From positions 6,574,501 to 6,638,500 of the forward strand of contig NC_087112.1 in the NCBI RefSeq assembly GCF_963855985.1: a stretch of DNA of 64,000 bases, given 5' to 3'. This document shows, piece by piece, positions 11,801 to 23,800 of the stretch. This stretch comes from Ostrinia nubilalis. Its lineage: Eukaryota > Arthropoda > Insecta > Lepidoptera > Crambidae. Position numbers and translations under genes: made by a program. The notes below the pieces were generated by a model. It ran no database searches. It had not been told where the DNA came from and saw nothing but the letters and a program-made list of their open reading frames with translations. Position 1 is the stretch's first letter; every line of letters starts with the position of its first letter.

Positions 11801-14800
11801 GGCTTCCATTTCGTCCATCTCGGCAATACTCTCGCGCAGGTCCTCGGCGAACTTGCAGCGGTCGTGTTCGTTGCGCGCGTTGAAGGTTGCTAGGCGACGG
11901 CCGTCCACGCGGCGGGATAGGCGGATGCCGAATGGATAGTCTGAAATGACGTCATTATTGTATTTGTTAATACTAGGTCAACAAGTAATGGATGTAGACC
12001 GAACATGAAGCAAGTCAAAGTGGCAGTGGACCTGCTATAATTTATGTCGCAAAAGTGATTAAATATGGAGTAGACAGGGCTCGGAAAATGTAGTATAGGA
12101 GGCTGTTCTACTCAATGAACGGACGACTGACCCGCTCAGTCGAACAAGATAATAAAATAAAGGACAGGTGAGCACACTATACAATAAGTTCCAGCTGACA
12201 AAATGCAAATCGTTTATGATTAAGATTCTCTGCAATAGATAAATAAGTTTCAACCGTGATAGGCACATTTACATGTAAGTGAGAAGTATTGAAAGTTGAT
12301 CAATTGATTAAATCGAGTTTAGATTGACCCCGGCCTCGTTTTAGTATAAAAACTAAATAAATCGTTAGTTATGTCATACTCACGCGGCACTGAGAACAAA
12401 TTAACAAGCATTCCGCAGAGAGGGAACGACTGGCGGAACGTGTACGTCACAGAAGACTTCTTCTTGCTGAATATCTTCGTTATCACCAGCAGATCGTTGA
12501 ATAGGAACACCTGAAAATAATTTGCGTACAGTTAATATTTTGAACTGATAGATGACAACACAGTTTATCATTTTTACAAGACACTACAAAGGTTTTTTAA
12601 AATTTTATATACGCCTGTGAACCTCACTTGCCAGGGAACTGCACTGAAAACCAGCGTCATGACTCATGCTGAGTTGGGCACTTTTAATTTGGGCAGTATT
12701 GTTAACTTTTGAACTGTTGTAGTGGATATACACATTGTGATTATTGTGTTCTATACCTTTGTCACGGTCATGTCCAAAATTAAAAAAAGTTCTCGCTTTC
12801 TTTCTTCTGAGTAGGGTCTTGTCACTTTCCAGTGGCGCCAAATGTAGATCACCAACGATAGCCCTAATATTTTTTATGCTTTTACCAATTGGCACCACTA
12901 TCATTGTCACTAAATGGTGAGTTTACGGGACTATTCCCACCTCTCGTTCCCACCAGGCGTAGCTAGGATATACAGCATGACCGCTATTAAAAAGCAACCA
13001 GTGAAGGCCAAGTTTGTCTCGGGGATAAGTTATTTTATATTATAAAGTCATTGGACCCGCAATAAAATTTATCAGAAGAACACAGGAAAAGTTCGAAATT
13101 ATAACAGTGAGTTTGTACTCACCAGTTTACGATCTTGAGAACCCTTATTAAAATCACATACTCGTAAGTAAATGCCTTTATAAGCCCTGACATGACAATA
13201 CCTCTCTCTGGTGCACGCCAGGCCGCTCCTTCTTGTGTATATCCGGTATCTCGTATAGACGGCAGTAGCAGACCAGGCGTCGGTGCGGAAGCGCCAGGTG
13301 CGGTTTCTTGCCCACAATCGTAGCTTGCACTTTCATCACCTTGAAATAAATGGTAAAGTTCATTAGAACTGTGTAAGAAGTATAAATATTTTTAGCTGGA
13401 TTAGTCAATTTATATTATGCTAAACTGTTACCCCCCTTATTAATAAAAGTTACACCATAGTTGAACTCTGGCTTAAATTGTCATTTAATATAGGAATGTC
13501 ATTTTAATCTAGGGTTCATCGTAGCTACATGTAATTTTTTATTAATAAGGGGGTTAGTTTTTAGTTGGATTAGTCAATTTATATTTATGCTACGTCATCT
13601 TTAGTTTGCCACTTTAGGAGCATAATCCTCTCTAATTTACCAAAGGCAAATGAAGGATTCAACTTACACTTCCGAAGCTGGCCAGACAGGGAAGCGTTGC
13701 CTATGCAAGCTAAAGAATGCCACGCATCCCTATCTACAGTTGCTTGCTTCCTCTCTGATCCATTTGCCATTCAGCATATGTTTGACTCTATAGTATATGC
13801 CGGCCAGCATGACTATATCCACAGTTGTCAATGCGAGACTTTGTTAGGAGTCATAAGTCACAGACTTTGTTTGGAGTCATAAGTCACATACTATGTTTGG
13901 AGTCTTAAGTCACATAATAGACTGGATTATCAAATAGCCAAGTTAAAATAGCTCTTATTACATGCGTGACATGGTCGCTTCCCAGCCTGAATTCGCTAGA
14001 CTTGACCCTATCGTATATTCCAGCCAACATGTCTCTGTCAATGTCTCCCGTCGATGCAAGACTTTATATTTGGAGTCAAGTCACATAATTGATTGGTACA
14101 AAAATAGGGCACATAGCTCGTAGAGCTGACGGCCGCTGGGGCAGGAAAGTTCTTGAGTGGCGACCACGAGCTGGAAGACGTAGCGTGGGCAGGCCTCCCA
14201 CTAGGTGGACCGACGATCTGGTGAAGGTCGCGGGAGGCGCCTGGATGCGAGCGGCGCAGGACCGGTCTTTATGGAAAACCTTGAGGGAGGCCTTTGCACA
14301 GAGTGGACGTCTTTCGGCTGAAACGAACGAAATAAAAAAAAATACTAATTTAAAATAATTCTTATTACCTGCGTGACATGGTCGCTTCCCGGCCTAAACT
14401 CGCTCGACTTGACCCTATCGTATATTCCAGCCAGCATGTCTCTGTCAATGTCCCCACAGTCATCGATCCCTCGGAGGTTCCGTACGAAGTCGTCCAGCGA
14501 CATTCGTGCTTCGGGCTTCAAGTTGGGTGTGTGGAGGTCTGTGTTCAGCATTATTATCGCGAAGGCTAGCACGAAGATCTGGAAAGAAATAAGTAGAACA
14601 TAAGTCAAAATGCGTGTTGGTAATTTTAGTTTTAGATTTTGATACTAGGCGGCATAAGAGTGGCTGTTGTATATGATTTGAAGAATCTCGATATTTGACC
14701 TCTCTCACACCGCTAAAGTACCGCAAATAGCTACTCAATTATTGGCTATACCTGAAGATACTCTTTAATGAACACCATACAGAACTGACAAATAAAATAG

Positions 14801-17800
14801 AAACAGCATAACTCAACCAATCTTATGCTAGGAAGCAATATCTTCTGGACAATCCAGGAAGAGTAGAAAAAGGGAAGTTAGACTAATTAATTTTCTTCAT
14901 AAGCTGATTATCGTCGTGAGAAGAAAATTTGTAAATCATAGTTTTTTTCAAAGATTTATTAGTAATTTGTTATTTCACAATTTACTAACAGTCCCGTTAG
15001 CCCCTCGTACTAAGCTAAATATGCATGTATCATGAGTGAGCTCACCACAATAGTCGAGCGGCGGCGGGGACGGAACCCGCGTTTCCCGGATCACGAGTCA
15101 GCCAGTCCGACCCCTTCACCGTTCGGCTATCGTGGCTTCATAGTGACTTACTTCAATGTATCCACTCACCGTATCCTGAGTCCTCAGCCGCTGCACAAAG
15201 TCAGTATTGCAAATACAGTAGCGGCGGGCAAAGGCTTCCACCAGCCGCTCGATCTTCTGAGCTTCACCAGGCAGTCGGAAGTGGGCCTGGTATCTTCGAA
15301 GAGCCACGTCGACCGCCATGCCGGAGAGATCTAGCTCGTTGACGAAGCATCTGTGAGGAAATAATAGTTATTATCATCAGGTCGTTTAGTAAAGGAAGGT
15401 TCATATCTCCATATTTTATAAGCCGCGCGTGATTCGCAGGGAGATCGCAACGCGATACGCAATGACCGTGGTCGAGCCGTACTCACTTGAAGGTTGGATA
15501 CGTTAGATGCTACGTTACGTGCTACATGGCAGGTGAGTACCTTGCTAAGGAGTTTGTAGTGTAAAGATTACTACTACCGTTAACCCCTCCAGTTAAGCTA
15601 AATGTGCTTGTGTGACTCCTAGGCTCACCACAATAGTCCAGCGGTCAGCGAGGATCAAACTAGCGTTCCATAGTCCTCTAGGAACCCCCTAGCGATGAGA
15701 GGTAATAAGCCACGCTACTGTATTTTACGCATTTACCCACAACAGAGAAGCTTTCAGCCTGCATCTTACTTGATGGTACCTAAGTGATGATCAGGCCGAA
15801 GGTCTTCAACTTCACCCAACTACGAAAGAACTGGCTATCTTACCTCCAGCTGCCAAATCACAAAAAATGCTCTAAACATAGTTTTTCTAGCCAGGCTGAC
15901 TTGGCCCTACCACCAACCTATGCTATACGCTCCAGTTTTCACGGAACAGGTTTGTTATATTCAGTTATTATACCAACTCACTCTAGCACAGCCATATTGA
16001 ACGGGTTCTGCAGGTTGCCCAAGTATTCCCCGATCATCTGCTTGCTTAACCCCTTGCGCGTGATGAGAAAGCGGGCGACTCCCCGAGGGGAGTTCTCTAG
16101 GAACCCCCTAGCTATGAGGTAAGCCACGCCACGCTCAGGCTTCTTGTTGAAGAGATTGAGCCCCACGCGGTATTGACGTTTGCGGACTGTTTCGGAGACC
16201 TGTAAGAGATTTGTATACTTTTAACAATTGATTTTATTTATATCCTGACTTAGCTGGTGATTCATAAAGGAAAACAAAAGAGGTGGTTGCTTGAATTAAT
16301 AAAATATGATCGATGTTACATTTGTACGTTCCAGCCGCTGCAACTCCTGTGTAACCAAGGTACTCTGGACCCTCGTATAATAAATAAGTAACAAATACAA
16401 ATTCTTAAGGAAGTATCTTATAGGAAGGTCATAAAAGTGAAACGAAAATCATTCACGCGATACAAGAGAACAAATTAAAAGACGATCAGCATGCGAATGC
16501 ACCCTGTACCAAGAAACCAAAGTTAGTGGTGTGCGGGCGAGTATTTATCATGCGGGCGACAGCATACCGCCGGCGGGAGCGGCTCGTAGTACGAGGGCCC
16601 TAGTATCACAACGACACAAGTCGATTGAGTGTCCCCTGTACCACGCAATTATGCATACCTTGGACCGGCGGGAGCGCCTCGTAGTACGGGGGCCTTAGTA
16701 TCATAACGACACTAGCCGATCGAGTGTCCTCAGTACCACGAAACCATGCATACCTTGGGCTGTTGGTGGTGGGCGGGCGGGTGTCTATCATGCGGGCGAC
16801 AGCATACCGCCGGCGGAGGCGCATCGTAGTACGAGGGCCCTAGTATCACAGCGACACAAGTCGATTGAGTGTCCCCTGTACCACGCAACCATGCATACCT
16901 TGGACCGGCGGGAGCGCCTCGTAGTACGGGGGCTTTAGTATCATAACGACACTAGCCGATCGAGTGTCCCCTGTACCACGAAACCATGCATACCTTGGAC
17001 CGGCGGGAGCGCCTCGTAGTACGGGGGCCTTATGCACGTTTTCACCATCGATCCCTAATTTTTAAGTGACCCCTATGTAAACAAAATTCCTGTTATTTGT
17101 TACCATTAGGGGTCACTTAAAATTAGGGATTGGTGGTGAAAACGGGCATAAGTATCATAACGACACTAGCCGATCGAGTGTCCCCTGTACCACGAAACCA
17201 TGCATACCTTGGGCTGTTGGTGGTGGGCGGGCGGGTGTCTATCATGCGGGCGACAGCATACCGCCGGCGGAGGCGCATCGTAGTACGAGGGCCCTAGTAT
17301 CACAGCGACACAAGTCGATTGAGTGTCCCCTGTACCACGCAACCATGCATACCTTGGACCGGCGGGAGCGCCTCGTAGTACGGGGGCTTTAGTATCATAA
17401 CGACGCTAGCCGATCGAGTGTCCCCTGTACCAAGCGACATGCGTACCTTGGGCTGTTGGTGGTGGGCGGGCGGGTGTCTATCATGCGGGCGACAGCATAC
17501 CGCTGGCGGTGGCGCCTCGTAGTACGGGGGCGCGTCCTGTCGCTTCCACACGGGGAATCCGGGGGCGGGGACTGGCGCGGCCACGCCTTCGTAGGCGGAG
17601 CCTGATGCCGTGCGCTGGTGGCCTTGGTAGTGCTGCTCTTGGATGTGGATGTGAGGCTCCTGGGAGGTAGAGGATAAGGTTAACCCTGTATAAGGCTCTA
17701 TGACCCTTATTCATTTATCATAAGGTCGAAAATGAATGAAAATGGCAATGCCAGATTTTGTATGGAAGGTGGCGTCTTTTTTTTTCGCGCGGCCATCGAC

Positions 17801-20800
17801 CAAACTTTGTTTTTTGACTACAAAATCCCAACTAATATTATAAATGCGAAAGTAACTCTGTCTGTCTGTCTGTCTGTTACGCTTTCCCGCTTAAACCTCG
17901 CAACCGATTTTGATGAAATTTGGCATAGAGATAGTTTGAGTCCCGGGAAAGAACATAGGATAGTTTTTATCCCGGTTTTTGAAACAGGGACGCGCGCGAT
18001 AAAGTTTTTCTGTGACAGACAAAATTCCACGCGGGCGAAGCCGCGGGCGGAAAGCTAGTAGTGTAATAAACCAAACTTACTATGATATGTATACCTCTGA
18101 ACTCAGTCTGAACTGAGTTACGAGCATTAGAAGTTTGATGATTTTCATACTAGATTTGCTTTTTGCGCGCAAGTTTTGTATGAAATTGCAACAAAATGTT
18201 GCGCTATTTTTTTATTGCGCTGATTCTGCTGCATACTGATTACTGATGTCTGGGGCCTTTAATGGATGGTATTGTTTGTTTACACATACAATGTCACTAT
18301 TTTGTTTTTTTTTCAATTTCTTACAAAACTTGCGCGCAAAAAGCAAATCTAGTATGAAAATCATCAAACTTATAATGCTCGTAACTCAGTTCAGACTGAG
18401 TTTAGAGGTACACATGTCATAGTAAGTTTGGTTTATTAGACTATTTTGTAATCAAAAAACAAGGATTGGTCGATGGCCGCGCGAAAAAGAAGACGCCAAT
18501 TTCCGTCATTGTCTTTTTCAACATGTCATGCCCTATAGAGGGTTAAAGCCTAGGTAGGATTTAAATGTACACCTGACAAGTTTTTGTCATATCTTAATGT
18601 AGTGGGAACACTGTGCTTAACAATCATGACAGACAAAATATAAAGTAAAACGAAACCTCATGCAATCTTCTTTTTTGCCCTCACCCATTCCTGTAACTTA
18701 AATCTCTTTTCCGACGTGTGGATAAAACCCCATGCCATGATTTGATATTATTAAGTGCGTTATAAACTTGTAAAAGTTTTATACGCATGTCACTAAGTTT
18801 AACTTTAAGGGTTATTTTGGCATGTAACCATTTCCAAACCAGAACGTTCCTGGCGGTCAACTTTTGAGACAAACATTTAATTCTTGAAATAAACAAATGC
18901 AATGTCAGAATGACACACATTAATAAGACAGTGCAGGAACGTTGAGGTTTAGCATGACGTCTTGAATTTCTTAAATTAAGGACGTCAGGTCTAAACGGGT
19001 AAAACCATACTTAATACAAATGTTACTTAATCGAATACTAAATTGCGCGCCTCTGCTGACAACAGATGGCCCCCGCTGAAAATCAGTTTCGAGACAAGCC
19101 CTGACGCCCAGCCTTCTTGTCAGAGGGGCACAAGCAGCTATCTGTCCATTAATTTGTTCAAAAAAAGTCAAAAGTCAAAATTTCTTTATTTGTTTAGGAC
19201 TAATAAATAGTTCTTACAAATCGTCATTTTGCTCTTAAGGAGCCTCTATATGTCTCATAATCTTTTTACCCTACCAGCGCGCAGCGCTTCGAGACCAACA
19301 TTTGGCAAGTGCTGAGAAGAAGCGCCGCAACAGACCAGTCACCACTGTCTGCCGGTTATGCATTCTTATATGGTGTATCTTATAAGAATGTGTATACAAA
19401 ATTGCGTGGTATATTAAACAAGGTAGTGACTTACATTATGTACAGTCACGGAATGAAAAGGTTCGTCAGTTTTCAAATTGATTCCTTCAACGAATCGCGA
19501 CCACATATTACCTTTTGAAACTATGTTACAGAATAATCTCGAGTTAGAGAAAATAATCTTTAACTGTTCGTCAGTAAAGTTCAAAATTATTCAGCTCAAA
19601 GTTGTTTGACGATTTATCTTGTCAAGGAGATTATTATGATTGATAAACTAAAACCTTCTTGTTGGTTCAACTTGTCATTATTATTTTTTATAAAATAAAA
19701 AAAACTATTGTCAATTGGTCAATGTCATCATTGCATTGCACTGATGGGATAGAAAAATAAACAAGCAAAACCTTATTCGTTAGCAAACGTCATATTTATT
19801 TAAATGTTAGCAGCACTGTTTCTTGCACTGTTATGTTGGCAGGTTTGACTCTTACAGTACCTAGTGCAAGCGAAAACCGACACTAAGGTGACGAACCTTT
19901 TCATTCCGCGACTGTACCTATGTCTTGCCTGCTTGTATACCTCTATTTCAAATAAAAACTATTCCATTCTATTCTAATACTAACCGGAGCCCTCTGCTGG
20001 TACGGCTGGTGGTAATGATGGCGGTGCTCCTGCGAAGATGACGATGACGAGGACTGGACCGAGGACATCGATCCTCCTCGTACTACTGCTCCTCCACACT
20101 CGGCGCGGCGGAGCGATACTGGACTTTCAGCACTGGAGACAAGTATTGGAATTTAGACCTTAATGCTTATGATACAGTGGCTATTTTTAACTATAGTGTC
20201 GCCAAAGACATGGAGCCCTACACTGGACTCTGTGTTGAAATGTAGACCATAATGTCTGTGATACAATGACTATTTTTAACTGTGTCTCTGAAGACATCGA
20301 ACCTCGTCGAAAACTGCTCCTCCTCAATCGGTGCGGCGGAGCGATACTGGACTTTTAGCACTGCGGGATTTTTTTGGGATTTAGACCTTAATGCTTAGGG
20401 ATTAAGCACATTATAGGGACGGCACGGCAAGGGACTTTTAGGTGACGAATAATAATGTACTTTGTAGTTTAAACGTTATGGTTGAAATTGCAATTACAAT
20501 GGTTTTAGCATGCCAAGGCATGCTTAGGAATACCGAGCCAACAGCCTTAGGGATGCATTGGCAGCCTTCGGTTTGCTTCGGCAGCCTTCGGGATGCGTCA
20601 AAAGCCTTCGGGATGCGTTGGCGCCTTTGAGATGCGTCGGCAGTCAGTTGTCGATACGCACGAGCGAATTCTTGACACATTTCGGCATGCATAAGGATTC
20701 CGCGAGATGTCTAGTCATGCTGAGGGATGCCGCGTCATAATTGACGTAGTAATTTCTATCCATCATTTCATTCATTTACAATTATGTGAGCAATAAGATT

Positions 20801-23800
20801 TACTTACTTGAGGGTAATACTGCTGGTCCTCTTTGGCACTTCTGGCGGCATCCGCCTGGCATTGGCAGCCTGTATCGCCGCCAGCTGTTGTTGCTGACGC
20901 GCGGTAGGGGACGACAGGGGCTTGCCCCCTGACGATAGCAGGTTACCGTATATTGGACCTAAAAGAGATACAGATACGGTTGAGTTTACATTGGCAGCCT
21001 GTATTGTTGCTGACGTACGGTAGGGTAAAAAAGGAGCTTGCTTGGCCCTTGACGATAGCAGGTTACCGTATATTGGACCTAAAATGGATACAGATAAGGT
21101 TGAGTTAACATTGGCAGACTGTTGTTGCTGACAGACGGTAGGGGACGACAGGGGCTTGCCCCCAGATGAGAGCAGGTTACCGTAAATCGGACCTAAAATA
21201 GATACAGATAAGGTTGAGTTTACAGTGAAAGCGTACGTAAGCTGCAACATTAAAACTAGAATCGAACAAATTAAAACCTGAATGCGACGGGAATACGGTA
21301 TGGGTAGGTGTCATCAAAACCGAAGTGTCATTTTTTACAAGCACTTTATTGTAGCGCATTTATGACTATGTACTTAATATTTATGTATGTCCCAATTGTA
21401 TCTTTGTCTTAATAAGTAAAAAAAGATCTTTAACCCTCAGTTTGCATGGTGACTAAAACTTACGTTAAGTGTAAGGTGGAGACCCAGGGACTCCATATTT
21501 CAAATGAAGAAAAAATATACTAATACTTATAAAAGTAATATATTTTTTATTTGGTAACATAATATGGTTAATATACTATTAATTAGAAACAACAGAAATG
21601 GAAACATTAATTAAAATTCATTTAAAAAATAAAATTTTCATGAAGTCGTAAAAATCACATAAAAATCGACATAGGCATTTTGTACCTCTTAAACATAGAA
21701 AAAAAATTAACCCAATTTTTTTTTCTCTCTAAATTATGTGGACATAACAGTCTTCTTGATAAATAATATGTAAAATGTTAGAAAAAAATTAACACGAAAA
21801 AACGTGCAATGGCTTAGTAACTACTACGAGCAGCACATTGCCTGCCAAACTTTTTCGAACAATACAAGCATATTTTTGTGAAATGAATTTCAAAATAAGC
21901 AGTCTTTCTTTTAATTCATCAAAACACATCATCAAAATACAAAATCATCAAAACAAATCTTTCGGGATGTAAGATGTAAAATCCTCTTCTTTTTCTTCAT
22001 CGTCTGCATTTTCTTCTAGACTTTCTTGCCAGTCCCTCATATCTGAGGCCTCATTTTCATCTAACGTATTGATAAATCATGTATTGTGACTGTTTGATGC
22101 TTTTTGATCCACTCAAACCGTAAATAAATCATAATTAAAAAAATAATAATAATATCATAATAAAAATTTTTGTTACGCAAAGTGTATGGTGGAGTCCACG
22201 GGACTCCGCAAGTGTCAATTACTCAACTTTCTGTGATGCGCACGCAGACGACCTCTCGCCCCCGAGTTGGCCACGACACCAAAGGAAGCTACTCAAGCGC
22301 ACAGCACTTTATTTGCGTATTGAAAAAAATTATGAACCAAAACAGTTTCACATGGAGTCCCTGGGACCTACCATGCAAATTGAGGGTTAAATCGACCTGA
22401 ACCATTTTCATCTTTTCTCGCCTCGGGTTTTTTAAAATATACAATACAAAGATATGGGGAAAATATTTATGTAACAATAACAGGAAAATCATATGATCCG
22501 GACTATTATTTGATAAAAACTGTTTGATGTTTGCAAAGCAAACTTTATACGATGTTGTGTTGACGTAAGAGTTGGCTATTTGACAGTTGGACAAACAATA
22601 TTACAAATGAGTAGATATTTTACCTATTTTTCTACTTATTCGCCTAAAGCTTCAGCCAAACCAACGCGTGCAGATCGCGTCGGCGATGGCGATCACTGCG
22701 CGTGCAAATACCAATGACAGGACGCGCGTCCAAAACATATGTGCCCATTTGTACACACAGCAATAAAAGGTAGGCTCAAAATTTAGAAATTTAAAAAAAA
22801 GATAAAATAAATTGTATCTCTAAAATAGTGATACTTTTACTAAAGGTTTTTTTTGTAGTAGATGGTCATCCATTAATCTAAGTTTGGGGCGCTCTTTTTG
22901 GGACATCCTGTATTGGGTTTGTTTATAATTTAGTTTTTTACCTGTATTATTCAACAACTGATGATTATGGAGAGATTCATTGTGCGACGATGACGTCGAT
23001 ATGTTGGTAACTGAGCCGCTCACGGAACAACTGCACACCTGTAATACAAATGACATAAGGTTTAAATTCGATCAGCAAACATCTAGGGGTAAAAGAAGAT
23101 TCTTCGTGTAAAGTTGAGTAATGTGTTCAATCAATTTTAAGACGTATGATGGAAAACTTAAGGTTTATATTCAATTAATCATAATACATGAACGCTGCAA
23201 ATGTAACACTCATGGACAATATTTTAAGGTGAGAATAGATAACCTTTCTATGTACGTAATTATTAATGTTCTTTGCGAATGGTACAATACAGTGAAAATT
23301 AATGACGTTTAATTCCGAGGGTTAGACACTTCATAGAGCCGCTCGTTGTTCTGTTACAAGTAAATGCACTAGTCTATGCTCACCTTTACACAAATTATGA
23401 AACCATCAACGTTTACGATATTCATCTTTATTGTTTGGAGATCTAATTAAGCAAAATTAAAATTCATAGCTTAGACAATAAAAGGTTTAAACCTTGAATT
23501 TAGTGAGAGTACATAAGGCATAAATTAACATGTCAAGACATTATCTGAAGAGGTAAATGCCTTTAGATTGCGCCTGAGCTGTTTGCTTAATAAATTCTAG
23601 TGTATGATGCGATCTTTTAGTTTTATTTCTAAAAATAATAATGCTGTAATATTTACTTTTCAAATGAATAACATTGCATCATATTATTTGCATTTTTTGA
23701 AAACTAAGCTTCTTAAAAATAATGATACATGCGGTAGTGTCTCTGTTAGTTTGCTAAAATTTATGACTGAACCGCTGAATCTTCGGTTACCTTGAACTTT

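Noticed and set aside
15060..15137. A possible tRNA gene on the minus strand
   Set aside because: A and B boxes are present, but the sequence continues into a SINE body with an A-rich tail and 7-bp target duplications.
16606..17037. Minus-strand frames resembling short proline-rich proteins
   Set aside because: They are translations of the exon i copies and intron pieces, not independent genes.
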